Below are positions 43,420 to 52,432 of a stretch of 64,000 nucleotides of DNA, one piece after another. The stretch comes from Rufibacter roseus. Lineage in GTDB: Bacteria > Bacteroidota > Bacteroidia > Cytophagales > Hymenobacteraceae. A model generated the notes under the pieces. The model saw only the letters and a program-made list of their open reading frames with translations, did no database searches and was not told the DNA's origin. The DNA lies in contig NZ_LRML01000008.1 of the NCBI RefSeq assembly GCF_001647285.1, positions 172,307 to 236,306 on the forward strand, read 5' to 3'. Made by a program: the position numbers and the translations under genes. Numbering within the stretch: position 1 is the stretch's first letter; each line of letters opens with the position of its first letter.

Positions 43420-45012
43420 CTATAATCCGTCGCGGTCAAATGCGTGCACTTCAGGGCCTTTCTGAAGCTTTAGCCTTGTCTCTTTCCCCTTTTCAACTTC
43501 AATGCCGCGTTTGGTGTCATAAACTCTCGTTTTGCGGCCCCAGCCACGAACATACGAGGAATCTATCAGTTTGTCTTCACCTTCACCTCCATAAATTTTC
43601 AACTCAATTCCTCTGTTCGCCCGGCCGCCTACCTTAAATTCATCTTCATGCCCAAGGCCGTACAATGAAATGATTTTAGTGTCTTTGTAATGAAACAAGC
43701 GTTCAAACACCAGTAGTGGAGGGGCATCTCCTTCTGCAGGTTTCTGATAAACTCTAACTAAAGTGTTGCCGTTCTGTTGCCTCTCTACTTCAAAAATGTC
43801 TTCTTGGTCTGTGCCGGGTATCAAAGCACTTTCTGACAAGTATTGGTACACTTTATTTGCCACTTGCGGAAGCTGCTCTCTTCTTGATTTCAGCTTTTGT
43901 AGAATCTCGGGGCCATTTAGCTCATAAACAGCTGTAGGTAAAGTAGCAACCGCTTGGGCTAGCACACTGTCTGTTAATTGTGTTTGTAATTCTTGGGCAA
44001 ACTGTTGCCATTCTTCAAGGGTAATTTCATTCAGGAACCGAGAGTCTATGAACTCCGAGTTTTCAAGATAACCCTCTACAGATTTTATGTCAGCTTTGAA
44101 AGTCTTCATCTTGCTTAATGGAGCCCAGCTGCGGCTAAACAACCACGGAACAATTCCATCATCGAACTTAAAAAAAGCTTGATCCCGATCTTTGGGTACA
44201 GGTGAGTAGGAGGTAACGCTGCCAGTATCATACACTGCCCATTGCCATTGACCTTCATGTCGGTCCCAGTCTCCAATCAGTATATCAAAAAGCCTTGCTT
44301 TGGCAAAGGCTTTTTGGTTCACCCTGTGTCCGTGGGTTGAAAACCTCTTCCTAAGAAAGTCCTCTGAGTCAACTAAATCTTTGGCATTGCCAAAATACTT
44401 GGTTAGTGCCTCGGGCCCCTCAAATTTTTCTTCTAGTAAAAAGATCTTGTCGCTGAATGCATCTTTGTTTTCCTCTAGTCCTTCAGGGTCTTTTGGAATG
44501 TAAACAAACTTTGGATGGCTGTGGGGGATTTTTGCACCCATGGCCAAAGCAGAAACTACCACCGCGCCATAAGGGTGTGCCGCCGAGGTCTGGTCGCGCA
44601 GCAAGTTGGTGATAAAGCTTTTCCGTAAACCTTTGGGTAAGACTTCTACCGGATTTTTGTCTACTGACCTAAGTGCATATTTTTTTCCGTTTTCATCTTC
44701 CAGGGTTAGACTGGTGGTCTGAAATCCTCCACCTAATTCATTCGGGCTGAGGCCACCATGCATGCGGCTTAAGTCTAGAATAGGTAAGGTAACGGGTGTC
44801 GCCCAGACTTTACGGTAGTGCTTGCCCCACCACAACCGGTGAAAAAAGCCTCGGTCATAATGTTTGCCTGCCACTACAATAGCTGAGTCCCATTTCCCCT
44901 GCAAACCGGATGCTGTATCAGACACCAGAGACGATTTTTGGAAATAGTCTTTTCTGGCACAGCTCATGCATAGCAGTAAACAAATTATACAGTAAAAAAT
45001 ATATCTAGGCAT
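43420..45012 (-). CDS. Lipoprotein with possible kinase-like domain, paralogue A
   Basis: A 530-residue lipoprotein (lipobox LLLCMSCARK) of unknown family, paralogous to the gene at 45154. Shared parts are the WWGKHYRKVWA opening, the LRSVDK-P motif, LLRDQTSAAHPYGAV, and the block LFDILIGDWDRHEGQWQW followed by PVPKDRDQAFFKF. The last two resemble catalytic and metal-binding loops of protein-kinase-like folds such as HipA and FAM20 (LIGNxDRH; DxDxAF), and LRSVDK could be the nucleotide-binding Lys strand. The C-terminal part (about 400-530) is beta-rich, with GGEGEDKLIDS. The start at 45012 fits a -7-like box at 45052-45059. Extracytoplasmic kinase activity is an inference. Confidence 0.6.
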   Translation of the reverse strand: MPRYIFYCIICLLLCMSCARKDYFQKSSLVSDTASGLQGKWDSAIVVAGKHYDRGFFHRLWWGKHYRKVWATPVTLPILDLSRMHGGLSPNELGGGFQTTSLTLEDENGKKYALRSVDKNPVEVLPKGLRKSFITNLLRDQTSAAHPYGAVVVSALAMGAKIPHSHPKFVYIPKDPEGLEENKDAFSDKIFLLEEKFEGPEALTKYFGNAKDLVDSEDFLRKRFSTHGHRVNQKAFAKARLFDILIGDWDRHEGQWQWAVYDTGSVTSYSPVPKDRDQAFFKFDDGIVPWLFSRSWAPLSKMKTFKADIKSVEGYLENSEFIDSRFLNEITLEEWQQFAQELQTQLTDSVLAQAVATLPTAVYELNGPEILQKLKSRREQLPQVANKVYQYLSESALIPGTDQEDIFEVERQQNGNTLVRVYQKPAEGDAPPLLVFERLFHYKDTKIISLYGLGHEDEFKVGGRANRGIELKIYGGEGEDKLIDSSYVRGWGRKTRVYDTKRGIEVEKGKETRLKLQKGPEVHAFDRDGL

Positions 45013-45051
45013 CTTCAAATATTGTCCTTTTGCCATACATACAGAAAGACT

Positions 45052-45059
45052 CAAAGGTT
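45052..45059 (-). promoter_or_regulatory. Possible -7 box of paralogue A
   Basis: The minus strand reads AACCTTTG, one base off TAnnTTTG. It supports translation from 45012 rather than the in-frame ATG at 45054. Confidence 0.35.
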
Positions 45060-45153
45060 GTGTCTATGGCATTTATTTAAGCATCAAAAAGTAAATCGCC
45101 AGAGAGATAAGTGACAGAACATACATTTTGTTTTATAAGTATATGTACTGATT

Positions 45154-46743
45154 ATGCAACAGAAAAACACTTATACAGGGAAGCGGAGACTTCTGAGAAG
45201 GAGTAGCTGCTTTTTACTCTTCTTTTGGATGCTTTTTGTGATAGAGGTAGTAGGGCAAAAGAAAGATTCAACCATTACGGTTACGGCCGGAGAACACTAT
45301 CTAAAAAGTGGGTTTCACCAATTTTGGTGGGGAAAGCACTATCGTAAAGTATGGGCAGAACCCGTTGAGGCACCTCTGTTTTGGGTAAAGGAATTTAAAG
45401 GCGGTGTAACACCTATAAAGCAGGGAGGAAGTTTTCAAACTAAAAACCTTAGACTCGAAGACAGCTTAGGACGTGAATTTGTGCTCAGATCTGTCGACAA
45501 AGATCCATCCAAAGCTTTGCCAAAGTCACTTCAGAATACTTTTGTGGCGGGGCTTATGCGTGACCAAACCAGCGTTATTCATCCGTACGGAGCTTTTATT
45601 GTGCCTGAACTGGCCAATGCGGCAGGTGTATACCATACAAATCCGAAGCTAGTGTTTATTCCAGATGATCCGGCTTTAGGCAAATACCGCCAAGAGTTTG
45701 CCAATACACTGGCACTGCTGGAAGAGCGGCCTGATGATGCGAACTGGGCTAATCTGGCAAGTTTTGGAAACCCTGCCAATATAGTTTCTTCTAAGAAAGC
45801 AATTAGTAGTTTACTGAAAAAGCCGCTGCATCAGGTGGATGCCAAGCGTTACCTGCGCTCCCGCCTGTTCGACATGTGGCTAAGTGACTGGAGCCGACGT
45901 GAAGATCAATGGCGGTGGGGAGTGGCCGAAGGGGAGATTGTGACGTATGAACCTATTCCTAGAGATCGTGATCATGCGTTCTTTAAGTTCAACGATGGTG
46001 TACTCACCAGCATAATCTCTATATTCAAGCCAAACTACCAGAGTTTTGACAGAACCATTGTGGGCAAGAATGTAAAGGGGCTTATCAGCGCATCCAGGCA
46101 GATGGATTCTTACCTGTTGGCATACTTATCTTTAGAAGATTTCAAAGAAGTAAGTCTTGATTTACAGCAGAGACTAAGTGATGATGTCATTGAAAAGGCC
46201 TTGATGCAGTGGCCTCCTCAGATCAGAGAGCTGACAGCTCAGGAATTCAGAAAAAAGTTAAGGGCTCGCCGTAAAGATCTGCCTAAAGCCGCTTCCACTT
46301 TCTACCATGAAATCAACAAAGAAGTGAAATTGGCTGGTTCAGATGATGATGACATTTTCAAACTTCATTTTACTTCAGATGGAAGTGTACTGGTGCAACA
46401 CTGGTCAAATACAAAAGACAGTGCTCCTGTTTTACTTGATCAAAAAACGTATTCTCCTTCAGAAACAAAATCCATAGCTATTTATGGATTAAGCGGGGCT
46501 GATGTATTTCAATTATCTGGCCAAGGTAAAAGTAAGATCAAAATTCAATGGTTCGGGGGCGAAGGAACAGATAAGCTGCAGGTTGAGGATGACTGGAAAG
46601 TGACAGGTAAGAATATCGTCTTGTACGACGAAGATGATGGAAACGAATATAAAAAGGTGAAGAAGCTAAAAGTGAAAGACCATAGCCCAAAGGCAGATGA
46701 GTTTTCGGGTGACGGTTGGTTACTCAGACACCGGCTTCATTGA
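45154..46743 (+). CDS. Possible kinase-like secreted protein, paralogue B
   Basis: A 529-residue secreted protein, divergent neighbour and paralogue of the minus-strand gene ending at 43420. It has an N-terminal hydrophobic signal (about 16-34) but no lipobox Cys. FVLRSVDKDPSK (Lys116), MRDQTSVIHPYGAF, LFDMWLSDWSRREDQWRWG (239-256) and PIPRDRDHAFFKF (268-279) match paralogue A. Here the DWDRH of A is DWSRR, so a likely catalytic Asp/His pair is lost. It may be a pseudo-enzyme or modulator of A. The C-terminal half is beta-rich, with QWFGGEGTDKLQ. Function is unknown. Confidence 0.6.
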   Translation: MQQKNTYTGKRRLLRRSSCFLLFFWMLFVIEVVGQKKDSTITVTAGEHYLKSGFHQFWWGKHYRKVWAEPVEAPLFWVKEFKGGVTPIKQGGSFQTKNLRLEDSLGREFVLRSVDKDPSKALPKSLQNTFVAGLMRDQTSVIHPYGAFIVPELANAAGVYHTNPKLVFIPDDPALGKYRQEFANTLALLEERPDDANWANLASFGNPANIVSSKKAISSLLKKPLHQVDAKRYLRSRLFDMWLSDWSRREDQWRWGVAEGEIVTYEPIPRDRDHAFFKFNDGVLTSIISIFKPNYQSFDRTIVGKNVKGLISASRQMDSYLLAYLSLEDFKEVSLDLQQRLSDDVIEKALMQWPPQIRELTAQEFRKKLRARRKDLPKAASTFYHEINKEVKLAGSDDDDIFKLHFTSDGSVLVQHWSNTKDSAPVLLDQKTYSPSETKSIAIYGLSGADVFQLSGQGKSKIKIQWFGGEGTDKLQVEDDWKVTGKNIVLYDEDDGNEYKKVKKLKVKDHSPKADEFSGDGWLLRHRLH

Positions 46744-46813
46744 TTTACCATTGTCATTTAGAGCAATCAACTCTCTGCGTAATACTGTAATACTGGAAGT
46801 ACAAAGGGTAAAC

Positions 46814-46868
46814 TTACAGCAACAAAGCCAATCTCTTAAAATGGATGAGATTGGCTTTGTTGCTGTAA
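46814..46868. terminator. Long perfect hairpin between convergent genes
   Basis: The arms at 46814-46835 and 46847-46868 are perfect 22-bp complements with an 11-nt loop (for example CAACAAAGCC/GGCTTTGTTG inside). It lies between paralogue B and the convergent exonuclease gene. No T-run follows closely, so it may act as a bidirectional terminator or an RNA structure. Confidence 0.6.
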
Positions 46869-46879
46869 CCGTAGATGAT

Positions 46880-46917
46880 TTGTTTTGAACCTGTTTTTTA
46901 AAAATAGCACTAAAACG
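46880..46917. repeat. Degenerate copy of the dispersed palindrome
   Basis: TTGTTTTGAACC... and ...CACTAAAACGC arms are partly paired, next to the stop of the exonuclease/GIY-YIG gene. Confidence 0.45.
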
Positions 46918-46919
46918 CT

Positions 46920-48320
46920 CTAATTGAACACTAGTAACTTGTCTCCGTGCTTGGTACGTAAGTAGCCCCTGATAATCTGCTGCGTATCTTTGTTGTCGTT
47001 GTAGGGCTTTATTACGTTTTTAAAATCTTCTAGCCCGCAAGCGCTAAAGCTCTCGTCAAAATAGCCAAAGCCAAGGTAACAGCCGTTCTCCACGCACACC
47101 ACAGACTTTTCATCTGCGCTACGGCCTTTACCTATTATCACAAAACTCTCGTGATCATACTTGAAGGCATCCATGGCCTCTATCACTCTTTTGTTGTAAT
47201 CCTCTGGTGATTCCTTGCCTATGCAAGCACCTTTGCACTGGTGTACCTGGTAATCAAAACAAGCGCCATTTGATTTGTACAAGTCGCACAGTTTCTGGCA
47301 GAGGTTGTATTTAGCCACCCGGCTGAACAGAAAGTTCTTGGCCTGAAACTGGTTAGCCATGGTCAGCATAGGTGCCACCGCCGACTTAGACTTTTGAAAG
47401 GTAAGGCGCATGTAGCCATCCTGGTCTACGAAAGAATAAATGCCGGAGTGGTAGACGCTTCTTCGCTGGGCACGGTTGTAAAAGGGCTTTCTTTTTTTGA
47501 TTTCATCGCTCTCATAAAGCAGAGCAACCAATTCTGAACCCGTTAACTCATAGGTTATGCTGGCAATACGGTTTTTAAATTCTACAGATTTCTTGCTCTT
47601 CAGGTCAATGTTGAAGTGCTGAATAATTCGTTTTCTAATGCTCTTGCTTTTACCCACGTAAATGATTTCGCCATTCTCATCATGGAAGTAATACACGCCT
47701 GCCTCTAGCGGTAAAGCATCTACCATTTCCTTGCTGATGGCAGGGGGCAGGAGCGAAGTTTTTATTTCTTTAGAGATGGCTGATTTCTCATGATGCTTTT
47801 CCTCCTGATCTGCGTTTACCTTGTCTGCGTCAATTTTTAGCAGACGGTCAAACAGTACCGCCGTTGCCTCGGCATCGCCAATAGCACGGTGCCGCATCTG
47901 TAGCGGAATGTCAATGCTTTTGCAGAGTTTTCCTAAACTGTAAGAAGGTAACCCTGGCATTAATTTTCTGCTTAGGCGAACGGTGCACAAAGTCTTCCGT
48001 TGAAAGTTGAAGCCTAAATCTGAAAACTCCTTCTTCACAAAAGAATAGTCAAAACGCACGTTATGAGCTACAAACACATTGCCCTCTGTTATCTGAACAA
48101 TCTGCCTAGCCACCTCATGAAATTTAGGTGCATCGCGCACCATTTCATCCGTGATTCCGGTAAGTTGTGAAATGAAAAAAGGAATGGGCCTGCCGGGGTT
48201 AATGAGGCTATGGAACTGGTCCACCACTTGATTCCCGTCATGAATGAAGATGGCTATCTCAGTGATGCGGTCTTCTGAAGGCTGTCCTCCGGTAGTTTCT
48301 ATATCTATGATGGCGTACAC
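46920..48320 (-). CDS. DEDDh exonuclease fused to GIY-YIG nuclease
   Basis: A 466-residue two-nuclease fusion. Residues 1-165 are a DnaQ-like 3'-5' exonuclease (AIIDIETTGGQPSEDRITEIA; VAHNVRFDYSFV; HRAIGDAEATAVLF). Residues about 205-280 are a GIY-YIG domain (AGVYYFHDENGEIIYVGKSKSIRKRIIQH), as at the UvrC N-terminus. The C-terminal 180 residues have a Cys cluster (CQKLCDLYKSNGACFDYQVHQCKGACIG), typical of the UvrC-type metal-associated region. This architecture occurs in several bacteria and suggests a role in DNA repair or editing; the substrate is not known. A terminator-type hairpin precedes it. Confidence 0.9.
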   Translation of the reverse strand: MYAIIDIETTGGQPSEDRITEIAIFIHDGNQVVDQFHSLINPGRPIPFFISQLTGITDEMVRDAPKFHEVARQIVQITEGNVFVAHNVRFDYSFVKKEFSDLGFNFQRKTLCTVRLSRKLMPGLPSYSLGKLCKSIDIPLQMRHRAIGDAEATAVLFDRLLKIDADKVNADQEEKHHEKSAISKEIKTSLLPPAISKEMVDALPLEAGVYYFHDENGEIIYVGKSKSIRKRIIQHFNIDLKSKKSVEFKNRIASITYELTGSELVALLYESDEIKKRKPFYNRAQRRSVYHSGIYSFVDQDGYMRLTFQKSKSAVAPMLTMANQFQAKNFLFSRVAKYNLCQKLCDLYKSNGACFDYQVHQCKGACIGKESPEDYNKRVIEAMDAFKYDHESFVIIGKGRSADEKSVVCVENGCYLGFGYFDESFSACGLEDFKNVIKPYNDNKDTQQIIRGYLRTKHGDKLLVFN

Positions 48321-48437
48321 GCTACTCGTATAAAATGATCAGCGGCTGGTGCCGCCAGTCAAATAACTAAAATTTTTAGATTTTCGTTTCAAAATATCCA
48401 GTAGGAGTAGCAAATCAGGTGTAGTTTTGGGTAAACA

Positions 48438-48467
48438 AAAAAAAGTAGCCTATTGGCTACTTTTTTT
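48438..48467. terminator. Hairpin with poly-A/T flanks between two minus-strand genes
   Basis: AAAAAAAGTAGCC and GGCTACTTTTTTT form a 13-bp stem with a TATT loop. Classic intrinsic-terminator shape for either strand, upstream of the exonuclease gene and downstream of the DUF2383 gene. Confidence 0.85.
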
Positions 48468-48505
48468 CTTTCTCTGCAAATAGCAGAGAACACTATAATC
48501 CAATC

Positions 48506-48976
48506 TTATAAAACTTGTTTCAGAGAGGAAACAGTTTGCTTGGCAGCTTGTATTTCTTGGTACTGACGCTGTATCATTGTTTTTACATCAACGGGCAGCC
48601 CTTCTTCGTGCAAAGCGTTGTCATAAGCTTTAAGTGCGGCTTCGTCACCGTTTTCACACTCGTTCAAAATAGCCTTGCTGTCATTGGCGCCTACGGCAGA
48701 TTTTAAGTTTATCCATCCGCGGTGCACAGCGCCTGCGGCTTGCATGGCGGCTCCCTCAATTGTTGTGGTGTTGGTGGTGCTGCCGCCTAGTTTTTGGGCA
48801 GTGCTTTCCAGCTCACTTACAAAGATGGCCCGCTGCTGGGCAAAGCGCTCTAATTCAGATTTTACCCGTTGGCTGTCTACGGCGGTGGCAGCAGTCTCAA
48901 AGCCTTTCTGGCCGTCTTTGGCAGTTTCTACCAGGTCGTTTAATACGTTCAGGATATGCTTATTTGAATTGTCCAT
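48506..48976 (-). CDS. DUF2383/PA2169-type four-helix protein
   Basis: A 156-residue ferritin-like four-helix bundle of the DUF2383 family (LNDLVETAKDGQKGFETAATAV; ALKAYDNALHEEGLP near the end). The start is set at 48976 (MDNSNKHILN), as the 46 residues upstream in frame are low in order and end in a TKTTKT tract. Function is unknown. PA2169 relatives are stress-induced in other bacteria, which is family knowledge. Confidence 0.75.
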   Translation of the reverse strand: MDNSNKHILNVLNDLVETAKDGQKGFETAATAVDSQRVKSELERFAQQRAIFVSELESTAQKLGGSTTNTTTIEGAAMQAAGAVHRGWINLKSAVGANDSKAILNECENGDEAALKAYDNALHEEGLPVDVKTMIQRQYQEIQAAKQTVSSLKQVL

Positions 48977-49092
48977 AGTCTTAGTAGTTTTAGTGTGGTG
49001 TGAGTTTCTTAGATCTGAACCATTGCTTTGAAAAAGGCAGCCCATTGGCTGAGGTTCAGAAACATATACTAAGGCTGCAGGTAATTTGTTGC

Positions 49093-49134
49093 AATGTTTT
49101 AGACCTGTTTTCACAAAACCAGCCCTAAAACAGG
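49093..49134. repeat. Dispersed palindrome, full copy 6
   Basis: TGTTTTAG (49095-49102) and CTAAAACA (49125-49132) pair around a GACCTGTTTTC...CC centre, upstream of the DUF2383 gene. Confidence 0.7.
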
Positions 49135-49136
49135 AG

Positions 49137-50237
49137 TTACTTTCCCTTCTTTCGTTTTCGTATCTTCCGGAGGAAATTATGCTCTTTAGGTTTCTCGCTT
49201 ATATCACAGAGCAGAAACCCAAATGGTTTTAAAGGCTCGTAGGCATCAAATAAAACTTTTAGGATAGCGATAAACGGAATGGCTAAAATCATACCTGCGG
49301 CACCCCAAATCTCTCCACCCAAAATTAAAGCCAAAATGGCGGCAAACGGGTTAATACTCACTTTAGAGCCTACCACATACGGAGTGATAAAATTACCCTC
49401 CAGAAACTGAACAAATGCGAAAATGCCCACTACTATCAATGCCTGCCCTATAGAGCCGGTATTGATGAATACAAACAAAGACGGCAGTAGTGCACCAATC
49501 AAAATGCCTATGTAAGGTATTATGGTAAGAATAGAGGCAAAGACACCAAAGAAGATGGCGTACTTTACTCCCATGATCAGCAGTCCCATTGAATTCAGGA
49601 GTGATACGATCAGTATCACAATGAACAAACCTGAGAGATACCCCTGTACCACCCGCTGAATGTCATCTACGGTTGCCATGACATAGCCACGTCTATCCTG
49701 CGCTACAAACTGAAACATAAACTGCCGCAGGTGGTCGCGGTAGTACAGCATACAGAATACATAGATAGGAATGAGGGTGAGAACTGTAAAGGCCCCAGTG
49801 GTAAGAGAGATGGTGCTGCCTAAAAAGGCGGTTCCTGTCTCTGTAATGTTTCCTAACGCTTTTTGAATGAACGTGCTTTTGTTTGTGGGTTCTATGCCGA
49901 ACCGGTCTTGCAGGTACAACTGAAACTTGTTGATGAGCAAAGACAGTTTCGCATTTATCTCTGTTAACTCAGAGGAGAAACTGGCAATCTGAGCCGATAA
50001 GAACCACACCAGCAGCCCCAGTATGATAATAACAATGATTAGCGAAAGTGTGATAGAAAGAGGGCGAGGCATCTTTTTCTCCAAGCTCTGGGTGAGCGGT
50101 AATAGCAGCAAAGAGAACAACCCCGCAAAACTTACTGGTATAAGTACCGACTTGAATGTCTGTAGAAAATACAACAGCAGAAACAGCCCTAAAAGAATGA
50201 CGGTGTATTTGAAGTAGTTAGGAAATTTAAAACTCAT
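49137..50237 (-). CDS. AI-2E family transporter (permease)
   Basis: A 366-residue integral inner-membrane protein with about eight helices, in the AI-2E/TqsA/YdiK family. Typical motifs are VLIPVSFAGLFSLLLLPL, FVQFLEGNFITPYVVG and NPFAAILALILGGEIWGAAGMILAIPFIAI. The family exports small molecules; the cargo is unknown here. The C-terminal tail is basic (LRKIRKRKKGK). Stand-alone gene. The gap to parE (313 bp) holds AT-rich sequence. Confidence 0.87.
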   Translation of the reverse strand: MSFKFPNYFKYTVILLGLFLLLYFLQTFKSVLIPVSFAGLFSLLLLPLTQSLEKKMPRPLSITLSLIIVIIILGLLVWFLSAQIASFSSELTEINAKLSLLINKFQLYLQDRFGIEPTNKSTFIQKALGNITETGTAFLGSTISLTTGAFTVLTLIPIYVFCMLYYRDHLRQFMFQFVAQDRRGYVMATVDDIQRVVQGYLSGLFIVILIVSLLNSMGLLIMGVKYAIFFGVFASILTIIPYIGILIGALLPSLFVFINTGSIGQALIVVGIFAFVQFLEGNFITPYVVGSKVSINPFAAILALILGGEIWGAAGMILAIPFIAILKVLFDAYEPLKPFGFLLCDISEKPKEHNFLRKIRKRKKGK

Positions 50238-50551
50238 ATAACGGCAAAAGCAGGAGTAGATTTATAACTCATTAATGCTAATAATAATAGCATTGTATTA
50301 TGTATTTTTTACTTTTGTAATAATTTTAGCTAAATTTATAAGCAAAATAAGCGGTATTATGTGAACTGCAAAGGACTGTTTTTGGTTACAATATAGAAGA
50401 AAACAACACAGCATGCCATGCTTCCGGAAGCCTTTTTAATCTTTATCTTGCAGCTTCTTTCTTTTTAAAAACCTAACTTAGGCGTTACTGACGGCAAAGT
50501 ACCGCTTAAACTCTTATATTTTACCTAATTCTACTAAACCCAAAGTTCTCT
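50238..50551. other. Divergent intergenic region before parE
   Basis: 314 bp, AT-rich, between the AI-2E and parE starts. AATGCTA (50274-50280) and TAGCATT (50288-50294) form a short hairpin. No gene is seen. A TATATTTT-like box near 50513 may be a parE promoter. Confidence 0.4.
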
Positions 50552-52432
50552 ATGGCTGAACTGACTAATGTATCTTACAACGAGGACAGTATCCGCTCGC
50601 TCGACTGGCGTGAACACATCCGGTTGCGGCCGGGTATGTACATCGGTAAACTCGGCGATGGTTCCTCTCCCGATGATGGGATTTACATTCTTGTGAAAGA
50701 GGTGATTGACAACTCCATTGATGAGCACATGATGGGGTTTGGTCGCACCATTGAAGTAAAAATATCTGACCACAAAGTAGTAGTGCGTGACTATGGCCGT
50801 GGTATTCCGCTAGGTAAAGTGATTGACTGCGTGAGCAAGATCAACACCGGTGGTAAATATGACAGCCGCGCCTTCCAGAAATCGGTAGGTTTGAATGGGG
50901 TAGGTACCAAGGCGGTGAATGCTTTATCTGCTCAGTTCAGAATACAATCAGTGCGTGATGGCCAAACCAAAGTAGCCGAGTTCGTGCGTGGTGAGTTGGT
51001 GAATGACGAGCCACTTCAAGAAACCAGTCAGCGCAACGGTACCACCACCACCTTTGTGCCAGATGATACCATCTTCAAAAACTACCACTTTATACCGGAG
51101 TTCCTGGAAAACCAGATCTGGAACTATGTGTACTTAAACGCTGGTCTTACCATCCACTTTAACGGTCAGAAATACTACTCTGAGAATGGTCTGAAAGACC
51201 TTTTAAGCCGCAAGATTGATGAGGAGAGCATGCGTTACCCAATCATTCACCTGAAAGGCGAGGATATTGAATTAGCGCTTACACACGGAAGTGACTACGG
51301 TGAGGAGTATTACTCCTTTGTGAACGGTCAATACACTACCATGGGTGGTACTCATTTGGCTGCTTACAGAGAGGCCGTGGTGAAAACAGTGAAAGAATAC
51401 TTCGCAAAAGAGAAGAAAGATTTTGATGGGACAGACATTCGGGCCTCCATTGTTGGCGCCATTGCCATTAGAGTGCAGGAACCGGTGTTTGAGAGCCAAA
51501 CGAAAACGAAGCTCGGTTCTATTAATGTAGGCCCTGAAGGACCTACTGTTAGAAACTTCATCATAGATTTTGTCAAAGAACATCTAGACAATTATCTGCA
51601 TAGAAACAAAGATGTTGCCGAGGCATTGCGGAAACGCATTGAGCAGAGTGAGCGCGAGCGTAAAGACATGGCTGGTATTAAAAAGCTAGCTAACCAGCGC
51701 GCCAAAAAAGCAAACCTGCACAACAAAAAGCTACGTGATTGCCGCTTCCATTTTGGCGAGAGCAAAGATCAGGAAAAAGAATCGTTAACTACTTTGTTCA
51801 TCACTGAGGGTGACTCGGCCTCTGGTTCTATCACAAAGTCTAGAAACGTGGAGTTAGAGGCGGTATTCAGCTTGAGAGGTAAGCCTTTGAACTGTTTTGG
51901 TCTGAAAAAGAAAGTTGTGTACGAGAATGAGGAATTCAATCTTTTACAGCATGCTTTGAATATAGAAGAAGGCTTGGAAGGGCTGAGATACAACAGAGTG
52001 GTTATCGCAACCGATGCTGACGTGGACGGAATGCACATTCGCCTGTTGCTCATGACATTCTTCCTCCAGTTTTTTCCTGATTTAGTGAAGAACGGTCACC
52101 TATACATTCTGGAGACGCCATTGTTCCGGGTGCGCAATAAGAAAGAAACCATCTATTGCTACAATGACCAGGAAAGGCAGCGTGCAATTCATAAGCTGGG
52201 CAAAAACCCAGAGATAACACGCTTTAAGGGATTGGGTGAAATTTCCCCGGATGAGTTCGGGAAATTCATTGGCGAAAATATTCGCCTGGAGCCGGTAATT
52301 ATGGGTAAGACGGAGCAGAATATCCAGAAGATTCTGTCTTACTACATGGGTAAAAACACCCCTGACCGTCAGCAATTTATTATTGATAATCTCAAAATAG
52401 AGAAAGACTTAGTAGAGGAGGTATATGCTTAA
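50552..52432 (+). CDS. parE: DNA topoisomerase IV subunit B (ParE)
   Basis: A 626-residue type IIA topoisomerase ATPase subunit that unlinks replicated chromosomes. The GHKL ATP site has [17 protein letters not shown] and [10 protein letters not shown]. The transducer region has [13 protein letters not shown]. The TOPRIM domain has [13 protein letters not shown] (Glu metal residue) and [17 protein letters not shown]. It ends in a C-terminal [13 protein letters not shown] helix. It overlaps parC by 8 bp. The assignment as ParE rather than GyrB rests on the parE-parC pair arrangement and on length; a GyrB identity is less likely. Confidence 0.93.
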   Translation: MAELTNVSYNEDSIRSLDWREHIRLRPGMYIGKLGDGSSPDDGIYILVKEVIDNSIDEHMMGFGRTIEVKISDHKVVVRDYGRGIPLGKVIDCVSKINTGGKYDSRAFQKSVGLNGVGTKAVNALSAQFRIQSVRDGQTKVAEFVRGELVNDEPLQETSQRNGTTTTFVPDDTIFKNYHFIPEFLENQIWNYVYLNAGLTIHFNGQKYYSENGLKDLLSRKIDEESMRYPIIHLKGEDIELALTHGSDYGEEYYSFVNGQYTTMGGTHLAAYREAVVKTVKEYFAKEKKDFDGTDIRASIVGAIAIRVQEPVFESQTKTKLGSINVGPEGPTVRNFIIDFVKEHLDNYLHRNKDVAEALRKRIEQSERERKDMAGIKKLANQRAKKANLHNKKLRDCRFHFGESKDQEKESLTTLFITEGDSASGSITKSRNVELEAVFSLRGKPLNCFGLKKKVVYENEEFNLLQHALNIEEGLEGLRYNRVVIATDADVDGMHIRLLLMTFFLQFFPDLVKNGHLYILETPLFRVRNKKETIYCYNDQERQRAIHKLGKNPEITRFKGLGEISPDEFGKFIGENIRLEPVIMGKTEQNIQKILSYYMGKNTPDRQQFIIDNLKIEKDLVEEVYA

